DNA of 64,000 nucleotides from Litoreibacter meonggei (GCF_003663885.1 NZ_RCCE01000006.1:248001-312000), one strand, 5' to 3'. Counted from the stretch's first letter, positions 17,021 through 25,831 are shown. The notes: generated by a model from the letters alone, not told the origin. Made by a program: numbers and translations.

Positions 17021-18169
17021 ATGGACAAAGATCGCAAAGAGCTTGCGTCAGCGGAGCGTCGCAATTTTCTAAAGCTGGCGACAACTGGCGGCTTCACCGC
17101 AGCCATGGTTGTTGGTGCAGGCGGGATGCTATGGTCATCAGAGGCCGCCGCTCAAACAGCAAATGAAGAGCGTGACCGCGAGAAAGCCGCGGAGCACATA
17201 ATGACTGTAGCCACAGCTTATGTTTTGGGCGCGTCGCGTAGCTATCCAATCATGCAGTTGGACCTTAAAGAGAACATCCAAAACGCAACCAACGGCAAGG
17301 TATATGTCAAGTTGGCCCCCGGTGGTCAGCTCGGTGCTGGCGGCGCTTTGGTGCAAAAAGTCCAAGGCGGCACTATTCAAGCGGCACAACATTCGCTGTC
17401 GAATTTCGCTCCCTTCGCATCAACCGTTGATCTGATCAACATGCCTTACCTGTGTGGCTCAAACCAACGCTTCACCAACCTCGTCACATCCGACTACTGG
17501 AATTCCGAAGTGCATCCGAAAGTCGAGGCTGCGGGCTTCAAGGCGCTGTTCTACGTCAACATTGACCCTCGTGTCGTTGCAGTTCGCAAAGGTGGCGCTG
17601 GCGCTGTCCTTAGCCCGTCCGATTTGTCCGGCGTCAAGTTCCGCGTACCTGGCTCTAAAATGCTACAACAGTACTACCGCATGGTTGGCGCGAACCCGAC
17701 GCCCGTTGCATGGGGCGAAACCCCTTCTGCGATCAAGCAAGGCGTTGCTGATGCGCTCGACCCATCCGTTGGCGCCCTCTACGTCTTTGGCTTCAAAGAC
17801 ATCCTGAGCCACGTGACCTTCACGCAAGCGGTGCCTGACAGCCAAGTTTATTCGTGTAATCTTGAATGGTTCAACTCTATGCCTGCCGACGTGCAGGAAG
17901 GGATCATGTGGGGCGCGGAAATGACCGCCCACCAGAACCTGTCAAAAGTGCCCTCAGCACGCGCATTCGCGATGGCTGAATTGGCCAAAGCAGGTGTTGA
18001 ATTCCACTCGCTCAACGGTGATCAGTTGGGTGAATGGAAAGAAGCTGGTGGATATCAGCGGTCTGAGTGGGACGAGTTCAAAATTGACCTCGCTGGTTCC
18101 ATGGACGCGTTCAACAAGCTTGAAGAAGCCGCCAGCACGCAAGGCAAATACTACGTACACGACGCGTAA
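17021..18169 (+). CDS. hpsK: TRAP transporter substrate-binding protein (HpsK-like)
   Basis: Periplasmic DctP-family protein of 382 aa, preceded by GGGAGG. The N-terminus has a twin-arginine signal (ERRNFLKLATTGG, Arg13-Arg14), so it is probably folded before export by Tat. The mature part shows family features: ENIQNATNGKVYVKLAPGGQLG, DLSGVKFRVPGSKM with the conserved carboxylate-binding-type Arg, and VADALDPSVGALYVFGFKD. It is followed by the two membrane subunits and by hpsN/O/P-like genes; in Roseobacter-group DHPS clusters this order defines HpsK, the binding component for the sulfonate. The ligand is inferred from that context. Confidence 0.85.
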   Translation: MDKDRKELASAERRNFLKLATTGGFTAAMVVGAGGMLWSSEAAAQTANEERDREKAAEHIMTVATAYVLGASRSYPIMQLDLKENIQNATNGKVYVKLAPGGQLGAGGALVQKVQGGTIQAAQHSLSNFAPFASTVDLINMPYLCGSNQRFTNLVTSDYWNSEVHPKVEAAGFKALFYVNIDPRVVAVRKGGAGAVLSPSDLSGVKFRVPGSKMLQQYYRMVGANPTPVAWGETPSAIKQGVADALDPSVGALYVFGFKDILSHVTFTQAVPDSQVYSCNLEWFNSMPADVQEGIMWGAEMTAHQNLSKVPSARAFAMAELAKAGVEFHSLNGDQLGEWKEAGGYQRSEWDEFKIDLAGSMDAFNKLEEAASTQGKYYVHDA

Positions 18170-18173
18170 GCAC

Positions 18174-18203
18174 GGTGCGGGCGCGCCAAGGCGCGTCCGC
18201 ACC
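18174..18203 (+). other. GC-rich hairpin after TRAP binding-protein gene
   Basis: GGTGCGGGCGCGCC (18174-18187) pairs with GGCGCGTCCGCACC (18190-18203) across a 2-nt spacer with one mismatch, then TTCTTC. It starts five bases beyond the hpsK stop. It probably protects the hpsK mRNA end or attenuates reading into the membrane-subunit genes. Confidence 0.65.
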
Positions 18204-18283
18204 TTCTTCAAATTCACAGCATCGAATTTTCCGGGGCATCGCGCCGGTTGAGAGTCTGCTTTTGCCAATAGATTGGATGACAG

Positions 18284-18796
18284 ATGGGTATTTTGCGACG
18301 AATTGACCGTGACGCCGAGCTTTGGCTTTTGCTGGTCTTCTACGTAATGTTGGTCGCGACCATGGCGGTCGAAGTGTTGCGCCGTGAAGTCTTTTCCTAC
18401 TCCTCTATTTGGGGTGAGGAAATCGTGCGCTACTCGTTCATCTACCTCGCGTGGATCGGTGCTGCCGTTGCCGTAAAGGAGCGTGCCCACATCCGCATCG
18501 ACGTCTTGATGCATTACGTCGGACCAAGACCAAAAGCGTTGCTCTACATTCTTGGTGATTTGGTGATGTTTCTCGTCGCACTAGTCGCATTGTACTGGTC
18601 ATTTGAGACGGTTTTGGTCTCCGCCAAGTTTGGGTCGGTGTCACACGGGCTTCGGATTTCCATGGTCTGGTTCCTGATGGCAGTGCCTTTGGGCTTTACT
18701 TTGATCGTCTGGCGCCTTTTGCAATCGTTCGCTCGCGATTTCCGCTCCTTGAAAGACGGCACACCCGTATTTCAAGGAAACAAAATGTTTGATTAG
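18284..18796 (+). CDS. hpsL: TRAP transporter small membrane subunit (DctQ/HpsL)
   Basis: DctQ-family integral membrane protein, 170 aa, with four hydrophobic segments (ELWLLLVFYVMLVATMAVEVL, IVRYSFIYLAWIGAAVAV, ALLYILGDLVMFLVALVALYW, ISMVWFLMAVPLGFTLIVW). The conserved ERAHIRIDVL stretch after the second helix is characteristic of DctQ. It lies between the binding protein and the large permease and should form the QM membrane complex with the next gene product. Confidence 0.9.
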   Translation: MGILRRIDRDAELWLLLVFYVMLVATMAVEVLRREVFSYSSIWGEEIVRYSFIYLAWIGAAVAVKERAHIRIDVLMHYVGPRPKALLYILGDLVMFLVALVALYWSFETVLVSAKFGSVSHGLRISMVWFLMAVPLGFTLIVWRLLQSFARDFRSLKDGTPVFQGNKMFD

Positions 18797-18807
18797 GGAA
18801 CCACGTC

Positions 18808-20136
18808 ATGCTTTGGAATACACTTAATCAAACCGTTGAATTGGGATGGGATTTCTACCTCCCCGTCATCATCTTCGTTGTGCTGATCGCGCTGGCGGTT
18901 CCTGTCTGGTCTGCTATCGGAGCAGCGGCAATCACCATGCTGATAATGTCGGGTGACCTACCGCTAAGCCTTGTGGGTGAAAGCCTTTTCGCTGGCATCG
19001 ATGCGTTTGCGCTCACTGCGGTTCCGCTTTTCATTCTCACAGGTGATGTGCTTGTTCGTACTGGCTTGTCTCGAAAGTTTCTTGATGTCGCCGAGGCGCT
19101 GACCAATTTCGCCAAAGGCGGATTCGGGTCGGCAACTGTGCTCGTCTGTGGCATGTTTGCGGCAATCTCAGGGTCCGACGCAGCGGGTGCAGCTGCGGTT
19201 GGTCGCATGACCATCGATCGGTTGGTAGAAAGCGGTTATCCACGCCCGTACGCTTGTGCGCTGGTCGCGGCGGGTGCCTGTACGGGCATCCTGATCCCTC
19301 CGTCCATTGCCTACATCATCATCGGCCTTGTGTTGGGCATATCGGCCTCAACCCTGTTTCTTGCGGCGCTTATTCCCGGTCTCGCAATCCTAGTGTCTAT
19401 CCTGATCACCAACCTGATCGTAAATCGGATCCACGGCTACGAAGGTGGCGGCAACATGAGTTTCATGGAGTGGTTCGCCAACCTGCGCCGCTCGCTAGCT
19501 TCTGGTTGGTACGCCTTCATCGTACCGGGCATCATTTTTTACGGGATATTCTCAGGTCGCCTCACACCTACCGAAGCGGGTGCGACCGCAGTCGTTGTCA
19601 CCATCATGATGGGTTTCTTTCTCAAAACCTTAAAGCTGGCGGACTTTCCAGCTATGCTGCTCAGCTCCGCAAAAGTGAATGGCGTCATCCTTCCGATCAT
19701 CGCCTTTTCGGCCCCGCTGGCCGAAGCCTTGGCTATTATGGGTGTCCCGCAAGGCTTCGTGACGTCTGTCACGTCAATGACCGATGAGCCTTGGTTGCTG
19801 ATCTTGCTGATGATTGGCATCTTGATTGCAGCGGGTTGCGTAATGGAGACGACACCAAACATCGTAATCCTCGCGCCAATTCTCAAACCACTCGCGGACA
19901 ACATCGGAATGAACGAAATTCAGTTCTGCATCATGATGATCACGGCGCTTGGTGTTGGGTTTATCACCCCGCCGTTGGGGCTCAATTTGTTCGTTGTCTC
20001 GGGGATCACGGGAGAATCAATTCTCAAGATCGCGGCCCGTGCAGTTCCCTTCGTAATATGCATGTTTATAGTTGTTTTGCTGATTGCTTACATTCCCGGG
20101 ATCTCGACAACTTTCCTGCCTGAAATCTACCAATAG
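18808..20136 (+). CDS. hpsM: TRAP transporter large permease (DctM/HpsM)
   Basis: DctM-family permease, 442 aa, about 12 hydrophobic segments. Family motifs include AVPLFILTGDVLVRTGLS, AAISGSDAAGAAAVGRMTI, GILIPPSIAYIIIG and GFITPPLGLNLFVVSGI. It starts 11 bp after the DctQ gene and ends 10 bp before hpsN. As the ion-coupled channel-forming subunit it would carry the sulfonate bound by HpsK across the inner membrane. Confidence 0.93.
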   Translation: MLWNTLNQTVELGWDFYLPVIIFVVLIALAVPVWSAIGAAAITMLIMSGDLPLSLVGESLFAGIDAFALTAVPLFILTGDVLVRTGLSRKFLDVAEALTNFAKGGFGSATVLVCGMFAAISGSDAAGAAAVGRMTIDRLVESGYPRPYACALVAAGACTGILIPPSIAYIIIGLVLGISASTLFLAALIPGLAILVSILITNLIVNRIHGYEGGGNMSFMEWFANLRRSLASGWYAFIVPGIIFYGIFSGRLTPTEAGATAVVVTIMMGFFLKTLKLADFPAMLLSSAKVNGVILPIIAFSAPLAEALAIMGVPQGFVTSVTSMTDEPWLLILLMIGILIAAGCVMETTPNIVILAPILKPLADNIGMNEIQFCIMMITALGVGFITPPLGLNLFVVSGITGESILKIAARAVPFVICMFIVVLLIAYIPGISTTFLPEIYQ

Positions 20137-20146
20137 GATCAACTAA

Positions 20147-21454
20147 ATGACACGTGAGTATCTCAAGAAAGCCACTCTAACGGCCAAGTCGGACGCTTCG
20201 GAAGTGCATGAAACTGTGAAAACAATTCTTGCCGATATCGAGAATGGCGGCGACGCCAAGGCCCTCGAATACGCGAAGAAGTTCGATCGCTATGAGGGCA
20301 ATGTCGTGCTGACGACGAAAGAGGTTGAGGCCGCTTGTGCTTTGGTCTCCGACAAGCTGAAAGCGGACATTCAATTTGCTCACGAAAACGTAAAACGTTT
20401 CGCCGAGGCTCAAAAAGCGACCGTCTCGGACGTTGAGGTTGAAATTGTTCCGGGTGTGATGGCGGGTCAAAAAGCGATCCCGGTCGACGCTGCGGGCTGC
20501 TATGTGCCCGGAGGGCGCTACAGCCACATCGCATCAGCGATTATGACAGTGACCACTGCGAAGGTCGCGGGGTGCCATCACATTACCGCATGCTCCCCAC
20601 CGCGCCCAGACATCGGCGTGAACCCCGCGATTGTTTACGCCGCTCACATCAGTGGTGCAGATAAAATCTTGGCACTGGGCGGCGTTCAAGGCGTCGCTGC
20701 TATGACCTTCGGTCTGTTTGGCCTGCCCAAAGCCAACATTTTGGTCGGCCCTGGCAATCAATTCGTCGCTGAGGCCAAGCGCATCCTTTTCGGCCGTGTG
20801 GGCATCGACATGATCGCAGGCCCTACGGACAGCCTCATCCTCGCGGACAAGACCGCAGATGCACATATCGTTGCAACAGATTTGGTTTCGCAAGCCGAGC
20901 ACGGCTACAACTCGCCCGTGTGGCTCATTACTGACAACAAAGCCTTAGCCGAAAAGGTCATGGAGCTTGTCCCGGAACTGATCAATGACCTGCCAGATGT
21001 AAACAGAGAAAACGCCTTTGCGGCGTGGCGCGACTATGCCGAAGTCATCGTTTGCAAAGACCGCGAAGACATGGCCGCGTGCTCTGATGAGTATGCACCC
21101 GAGCATTTGACCGTGCAGGCCGAGGACTTGGAATGGTGGTTAGAACGTCTGACTTGCTATGGCTCACTATTCTTGGGCGAAGAGACAACGGTATCGTATG
21201 GCGACAAGGCGACAGGCACCAACCACGTACTGCCGACCTCGGGGGCGGCAAGCTACACGGGCGGGCTGAGCGTGCATAAGTACATGAAGATTGTGACGTG
21301 GCAGCGTGCTACCCGCGACGGCTCTAAACCTGTCGCGTTGGCCACAGCACGGATCTCTCGCCTCGAAGGGATGGAGGGGCATGCACGTGCCGCCGACGTG
21401 CGGTTGGCCAAATATTTCCCGAACGAACAGTTTGACCTTACGTCGGATGACTGA
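20147..21454 (+). CDS. hpsN: Sulfopropanediol 3-dehydrogenase (HisD-like)
   Basis: Histidinol-dehydrogenase-superfamily enzyme of 435 aa. HisD hallmarks are present: YVPGGRYSHIASAIMT, VGPGNQFVAEAKRILFG, DMIAGPTDSLILAD, the zinc-site SQAEHGYNS, APEHLTVQ with the Glu-His pair, and TGTNHVLPTSGAA. In a genome region with a TRAP importer and HpsO/P-like dehydrogenases this paralog is HpsN, which oxidises (R)-2,3-dihydroxypropane-1-sulfonate in two NAD+-dependent steps to (R)-sulfolactate. It does not sit with histidine-biosynthesis genes, which argues against true HisD. The next gene begins inside its last codons. Confidence 0.88.
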   Translation: MTREYLKKATLTAKSDASEVHETVKTILADIENGGDAKALEYAKKFDRYEGNVVLTTKEVEAACALVSDKLKADIQFAHENVKRFAEAQKATVSDVEVEIVPGVMAGQKAIPVDAAGCYVPGGRYSHIASAIMTVTTAKVAGCHHITACSPPRPDIGVNPAIVYAAHISGADKILALGGVQGVAAMTFGLFGLPKANILVGPGNQFVAEAKRILFGRVGIDMIAGPTDSLILADKTADAHIVATDLVSQAEHGYNSPVWLITDNKALAEKVMELVPELINDLPDVNRENAFAAWRDYAEVIVCKDREDMAACSDEYAPEHLTVQAEDLEWWLERLTCYGSLFLGEETTVSYGDKATGTNHVLPTSGAASYTGGLSVHKYMKIVTWQRATRDGSKPVALATARISRLEGMEGHARAADVRLAKYFPNEQFDLTSDD

Positions 21455-22208
21455 TCCCCAACATCTGTTTGATCTCACAGGCCGTGTGGCCTGTGTAACC
21501 GGTGCCAGTTCTGGGTTGGGTCGGCGCGCTGCTGTGGTTTTGGCCGCGGCTGGCGCGCGTGTCGTGGGCGTCGCGCGCCGACCGGAAGCTCTCCAATCGC
21601 TAAAGAATGAAATCGGACCTGCCGCAGATTTTGTGGCTGCAGATGTCGCGAACCGTGATGCCATGGCCCAGCTGTGCAAAAAAATCTCAACCCCCTTCGG
21701 CGCACCTGACATCGTTGTTCATGCCGCGGGCATCAACACCCGCGAAGTGGCAGACAACGTCACGGCGGACGGATGGGACAAAACTCTGGCTCTTAACCTA
21801 TCGGCCCCCTTCTTTCTGAGCCAAGCCTTCGTTCCTGCGATGCGCGAAAAAGGATGGGGTCGCATCGTGAATTTCGCGTCGTTACAAACTACGCGTGCCT
21901 TTCCGGGCGGGATTGCCTACGGGGCCACCAAGGCTGGCATCGGGCAATTGACTCGCGCCATGGCAGAGGCTTGGTCAAAGGACGGGATTACTGCCAACGC
22001 GATTGGTCCGGGGTTCTTCCCCACCGAACTCACCGAAGCTGTCTTCGCCGATCCCGACCGCGCTGCAAGGAACGCCGCACAAACTTGCATAAACCGCAAC
22101 GGGCGCATGGAAGATATAGACGGCCCGTTGCTATTCTTGTGCTCGGAGGCATCAAGCTATGTGACCGGCCAAACCCTAATGGTTGACGGAGGGTTTACCG
22201 CAAAATGA
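21447..22208 (+). CDS. hpsO: SDR-family DHPS dehydrogenase (HpsO-like)
   Basis: Short-chain dehydrogenase of 253 aa from the ATG at 21447, overlapping the end of hpsN by 8 bp. The NAD(P) site is CVTGASSGLGRRAAVVLAAAG, the catalytic tetrad includes Ser in NFASLQTT and YGATKAGIGQLTRA, and the C-terminus is GQTLMVDGGFTAK. In hps clusters HpsO and HpsP oxidise and re-reduce C2 of DHPS so that both enantiomers can enter the HpsN step. The assignment follows gene order; substrate specificity cannot be read from the sequence. Confidence 0.8.
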   Translation: MTDPQHLFDLTGRVACVTGASSGLGRRAAVVLAAAGARVVGVARRPEALQSLKNEIGPAADFVAADVANRDAMAQLCKKISTPFGAPDIVVHAAGINTREVADNVTADGWDKTLALNLSAPFFLSQAFVPAMREKGWGRIVNFASLQTTRAFPGGIAYGATKAGIGQLTRAMAEAWSKDGITANAIGPGFFPTELTEAVFADPDRAARNAAQTCINRNGRMEDIDGPLLFLCSEASSYVTGQTLMVDGGFTAK

Positions 22209-23185
22209 AAGCGCTCATCTACGACGGCGTCGAAACGCTCGGCTACCGCGATGCCCCAGATCCGATACCCAAAGAGGGCGAGTGTCTAATCCGTGTCGAA
22301 GCGGTGGGAGTTTGTGGCTCTGACATGCACGCCTACCTGGGCCATGACGCACGCCGCCCTGCGCCATTGATCCTTGGTCATGAAGCTGCAGGTAGCATCG
22401 TTGGAGGAACGCGTGACGGAACGCGGGTTACCGTTAATCCTCTGGTTACATGTGGCACCTGCCCCGCCTGCGAAAGCGGTCGCGAAAACCTATGTCCTTC
22501 GCGTCAGATCATTTCGATGCAGCCAAGGGAAGGTGCGTTTGCCCAGTTCATCTCTATGCCGCCATCAAACTTGGTCGAAGTGCCAACTAATGTGCCGTTG
22601 GCGAAAGCCGCTCTCGCCGAACCGCTGGCGGTGAGTTGGCATGCAGTGCGCTTGGCGTTGGAAGCGCTGCACCCCAGTGCGGATCGTCGTGCCTTGGTTA
22701 TCGGTGGTGGCGCGATTGGGTTGTCAGCAGCGTTAGCACTGCGTGCCATGGGTGTTTTGGACGTGACTATTGTCGAGCCAAACGATGGACGTCGCGCATT
22801 TTTGAACGATACCTGCGGGGAACCCGCTGTCGCCAAGGGCGAAGGGCAATACCCCGTGGTAATTGACGCCGTAGGCTATGCCGCGACACGCGCCGCTGCC
22901 TCGGCTCTTGTGGAAGCCGGAGGCGTGATTGCCCATGTCGGCCTTGGCGAGGACCGGGACGGGCTCGATATACGGCGCATGACCCTCCAAGAGATCACGT
23001 TTATCGGCACCTATACCTACACGGCGCAGGACTTCCGAGATACCGCCAAGGCAATTTTCGACGGTCGGCTGGGGGCTTTGGATTGGTTTCAGGCGCGGCC
23101 ATTGTCCGATGGTGCTCAAGTATTCGCCGATCTAAGGGCTGGCACGGTGGCGGCACCAAAGATCGTGCTGAACCCTTGGCCCTAA
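22205..23185 (+). CDS. hpsP: Zinc-dependent DHPS dehydrogenase (HpsP-like)
   Basis: Medium-chain alcohol dehydrogenase of 326 aa, joined to the SDR gene by an ATGA overlap. Catalytic zinc ligands are in VGVCGSDMHAYLGH and LILGHEAAG, the structural zinc lobe is CGTCPACESGRENLC, and the Rossmann motif is VIGGGAIGLSAALAL. It is somewhat shorter than typical members. With the preceding SDR it probably interconverts DHPS enantiomers through a 2-keto intermediate. The role is inferred from the hps context. Confidence 0.82.
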   Translation: MKALIYDGVETLGYRDAPDPIPKEGECLIRVEAVGVCGSDMHAYLGHDARRPAPLILGHEAAGSIVGGTRDGTRVTVNPLVTCGTCPACESGRENLCPSRQIISMQPREGAFAQFISMPPSNLVEVPTNVPLAKAALAEPLAVSWHAVRLALEALHPSADRRALVIGGGAIGLSAALALRAMGVLDVTIVEPNDGRRAFLNDTCGEPAVAKGEGQYPVVIDAVGYAATRAAASALVEAGGVIAHVGLGEDRDGLDIRRMTLQEITFIGTYTYTAQDFRDTAKAIFDGRLGALDWFQARPLSDGAQVFADLRAGTVAAPKIVLNPWP

Positions 23186-23212
23186 GTGACGAAACCCATG
23201 ATGGAGAACAAC

Positions 23213-23626
23213 ATGTACACTAAAATCTTGGTGCCAATGGCACTTGATCACGGAATTTCGTCCGACACTCTCGCGATTGCCGAATTGCTTCGTGGTACAA
23301 TAGGCGAAGTCGTGGCATTGCATGTCCATGAAGAACCCCAAGGCTCCGTGAGTTCCTATCTTGACGAAGACACTGTTCGCGCCGGATTTGAGCGTGTTAA
23401 AAATGAACTTGCTGAGAAAACTGCGCATTTACCGAACGTGACGCCCGTACTGATCTCGGGGCATTCCGCCCGGGCAATCATCGACTACGCCAATAGCAAC
23501 GGCATTGATTGCATCGTGATTGGCTCTCACAAACCCGGGCTTCGCGACTACTTTCTCGGCTCGACAGCTGCACGTGTCGTGCGTCACGCGTCTTGCGCAG
23601 TTCACGTCCACCGCGATGCCACCTAA
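23213..23626 (+). CDS. Universal stress protein (UspA family)
   Basis: Cytoplasmic UspA-domain protein of 137 aa from the ATG at 23213, with GGAG seven bases upstream; an in-frame GTG at 23186 is less likely. It begins MYTKILVPMALDHG and has the nucleotide-binding signature VIGSHKPGLRDYFLGSTAARVVRHASCAVHVHR (in parts: GSH, then G-S-T-A with the C-terminal VVRHA). It lies in the hps/com operon with 27-bp and 37-bp gaps to its neighbours. Usp genes often accompany TRAP transporters, where they may bind the DctQM complex or signal nucleotide state. Confidence 0.85.
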   Translation: MYTKILVPMALDHGISSDTLAIAELLRGTIGEVVALHVHEEPQGSVSSYLDEDTVRAGFERVKNELAEKTAHLPNVTPVLISGHSARAIIDYANSNGIDCIVIGSHKPGLRDYFLGSTAARVVRHASCAVHVHRDAT

Positions 23627-23663
23627 TTCCAACTAATCACCCTATACTGAAAGGCACTCTAGA

Positions 23664-24170
23664 ATGAACATCGACAAGAAGATCACGGATGATCTTGTCG
23701 CAAACAACGTCTCTTTCGTCACAACCGTCCCCTGCAAACAGCTGGCTGGTGTGATCGAGGAAATCGATGCGCGCGAAGAGATCTTCCACATTCCATCGAA
23801 CAAGGAAGACGAAGGCATGGGCCTGTGTGCAGGTGCGTTCATGGGCGGCAAACGTCCGGCCATCATCATGCAGAACACAGCTATCGGTGTGACAATCAAC
23901 ACACTGGCGACGCTCATCCAATACTACAGGATGCCGCTGCCGATGCTGATCAGCTACCGTGGCGAGTTGCGCGAACCGGTGGCGTGTCAGGTCGAGATGG
24001 CCGTACATACCAAGGCGCTTTTGGCGCAAATGAACGTGCCCACATACCACTTTCACCACCAGTCCGATGTGGAAGAGTTAGACGCCATTCTGAAATACAC
24101 ATTCATGTGCAACAAGCCGGTCGCCATCCTGACCGACGCCAACTTCTGGGGAGGCTACGGGGACCAATGA
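23664..24170 (+). CDS. comD: Sulfopyruvate decarboxylase alpha subunit
   Basis: Protein of 168 aa, equal to the N-terminal (pyrimidine-binding) domain of a ThDP-dependent decarboxylase. FVTTVPCKQLAGVIEEIDA is followed by HIPSNKEDEGMGLCAGAFMGGKRPAIIMQNTAIG in outline, giving the catalytic Glu of the PYR domain (EDEGMG), then LPMLISYRGELREPV. The split alpha/beta arrangement is that of ComDE, which decarboxylates 3-sulfopyruvate to sulfoacetaldehyde. The gene overlaps comE by ATGA. Phosphonopyruvate decarboxylase is a related alternative, but the hps genes upstream favour the sulfonate. Confidence 0.88.
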   Translation: MNIDKKITDDLVANNVSFVTTVPCKQLAGVIEEIDAREEIFHIPSNKEDEGMGLCAGAFMGGKRPAIIMQNTAIGVTINTLATLIQYYRMPLPMLISYRGELREPVACQVEMAVHTKALLAQMNVPTYHFHHQSDVEELDAILKYTFMCNKPVAILTDANFWGGYGDQ

Positions 24171-24721
24171 TACGCTCTGAAATCCTGAAAGAAATCGCGC
24201 CCATCCTTCGCGACCAGCTTGTGGTCTGCAACATCGGTCTGCCCAGCCAAGAACTGCATATGATCGACGATCAGCCCACCAACTTCTACATGCTGGGCAC
24301 TATGGGCCTGTCTTCCTCCATCGGTCTTGGCCTCGCGTTGGCACAAGACAAAACCGTCATCTCAATCGACGGGGACGGTTCGGTTCTGACCAACCTTGGC
24401 ACCTTGCCGACCATCGCCAACAACGTCGCCGACAACTATGTCCTGCTGATCATCGACAATGGCTCCTATGGCTCCACTGGCGACCAACCGACCTATGCCG
24501 GTAAGAAAACCAAACTTGAAAAAGTGGCGGAAGCCTGCGGCTGCGAAAATGTCGTCGTCTGCCAGGATGTTGATACGGGCAAAGTGCTGCAAGCAGCCAT
24601 CGATAGCAAAAAAATGACCGTAATTGTCGTGAAATGCGACAGCGGCAACATCAAGCTGCCCGTCATCACCATGGACCCTGTCGTGATCCGCGATCGTTTC
24701 ATGAAGTCGGTTCAGGCCTAA
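24167..24721 (+). CDS. comE: Sulfopyruvate decarboxylase beta subunit
   Basis: Protein of 184 aa starting at the ATG at 24167 inside the comD stop. It is the ThDP pyrophosphate-binding domain: GTMGLSSSIGLGLALA is followed by the motif GDG at residues 69-71, ending with Asn98 after 26 residues, which binds Mg-ThDP. It forms the holoenzyme with ComD and should yield sulfoacetaldehyde and CO2. The next enzyme, sulfoacetaldehyde acetyltransferase (Xsc), is not in this window and must be encoded elsewhere if the route is complete. Confidence 0.9.
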   Translation: MIRSEILKEIAPILRDQLVVCNIGLPSQELHMIDDQPTNFYMLGTMGLSSSIGLGLALAQDKTVISIDGDGSVLTNLGTLPTIANNVADNYVLLIIDNGSYGSTGDQPTYAGKKTKLEKVAEACGCENVVVCQDVDTGKVLQAAIDSKKMTVIVVKCDSGNIKLPVITMDPVVIRDRFMKSVQA

Positions 24722-24724
24722 AAG

Positions 24725-25831
24725 ATGCGGGCCGCCGCGCATATTCATTCTTCTGAGGATGCGCGGCGGCTCGCCCGTCGTTACCTGCCATGGATGGTGT
24801 TCGATTATATTGATGGCGCGGCCGGGGCAGAAAACGGTGCCGCTCGCAACCGCGCTGCTCTAGACGCCATGCCCCTGCGCCCGCGCATCTTGCGAGATGT
24901 CAGCGAACGCTCCCTCGCGACGACTATTTTTGGAGCCAGTGCCGAGCGTCCTTTCGGCATAGCCCCAATGGGCATGTGCAACCTTTCGGGTCCGGGTGCG
25001 GATCTCATGCTGGCGCGATTGGCAGTTCGATACAAAGTTCCTCACGGCGTCTCGACTGTGGCCTCAACGCCGTTGGAAAAAATAATTGAGGTGGCCGAGG
25101 GGAACGCGTGGTTCCAGATCTATTTCAGCGGTGACGGCACTGGCACGTTCAAGCTGGTCGACCGCGCGCGAGACGCGGGCTATAAGACGCTTGTATTGAC
25201 CGCCGACGTGCCTGAAGTAGGCCGCCGCCCGCGCGAATTGCGCCATGGCTTCAAGATGCCCTTCAAAATCGGTCCAAAGCAATTCGTCGACTTCGCCCTG
25301 CATCCGCGTTGGTCCCTGACATCGCTGTTCAGTGGCAAACCGCAGATGGCCAATTTTGAAATGCCCGGTTATGCCTTCGATCGCACTGAAAGCCGTGCCC
25401 GCGCCGACTGGGACACGTTGTCCCGCATGCGCGATGCCTGGCCCGGCAAGCTGGTCGTCAAGGGGGTGCTTGATCCTGAAGATGCCGCAATGCTCAAAGC
25501 CAAAGGCGTGGATGCGATTCAAGTATCGAGCCACGGTGCAAGACAACTGGAAAGCGCGCCTTCTCCCTTTTTAATGCTCCCAAAAATTCGCGAGGAGGTA
25601 GGGCCGGACTATCCTGTGTTCTTCGACAGTGGTCTGCGGTCCGGCGAAGACGTCTTAAAAACCCTGCTCTCCGGCGCGGATTTCGTCTTCTTCGGGCGCC
25701 TGTTGCAATTTGCCATAGCTGCAGGTGGCGAAGCGGGGCTAAATCAGATGTGGGACGTTTTGACTGATGAGATGAGCATCGCCATGGCGCAAATCGGCAT
25801 CTGCAAATTGGACCAGACCTCTCGCCAGTGA
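24725..25831 (+). CDS. FMN-dependent 2-hydroxyacid dehydrogenase, probable sulfolactate dehydrogenase
   Basis: Glycolate oxidase/L-lactate dehydrogenase family protein of 368 aa, 3 bp after comE. It has DYIDGAAGAE (Tyr28 region), PFGIAPMG, WFQIYF (Tyr133), LTADVP (Asp161), the flavin lysine in LVVKGVLD (Lys246), the catalytic VSSHGARQLE (His270, Arg273) and the FMN phosphate site FFDSGLRSGEDVLK. Context predicts oxidation of sulfolactate to sulfopyruvate, the substrate of ComDE. (R)-sulfolactate, the HpsN product, is spatially equivalent to L-lactate, matching this L-specific family. The usual SNHGGRQLD loop is changed to SSHGARQLE, which may reflect a different substrate. Confidence 0.78.
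   Translation: MRAAAHIHSSEDARRLARRYLPWMVFDYIDGAAGAENGAARNRAALDAMPLRPRILRDVSERSLATTIFGASAERPFGIAPMGMCNLSGPGADLMLARLAVRYKVPHGVSTVASTPLEKIIEVAEGNAWFQIYFSGDGTGTFKLVDRARDAGYKTLVLTADVPEVGRRPRELRHGFKMPFKIGPKQFVDFALHPRWSLTSLFSGKPQMANFEMPGYAFDRTESRARADWDTLSRMRDAWPGKLVVKGVLDPEDAAMLKAKGVDAIQVSSHGARQLESAPSPFLMLPKIREEVGPDYPVFFDSGLRSGEDVLKTLLSGADFVFFGRLLQFAIAAGGEAGLNQMWDVLTDEMSIAMAQIGICKLDQTSRQ

Noticed and set aside
20147-21454. Histidinol dehydrogenase (hisD) for histidine biosynthesis
   Set aside because: Position between a TRAP importer and HpsO/P-like genes, with ComDE downstream, fits HpsN better; no other his genes nearby.
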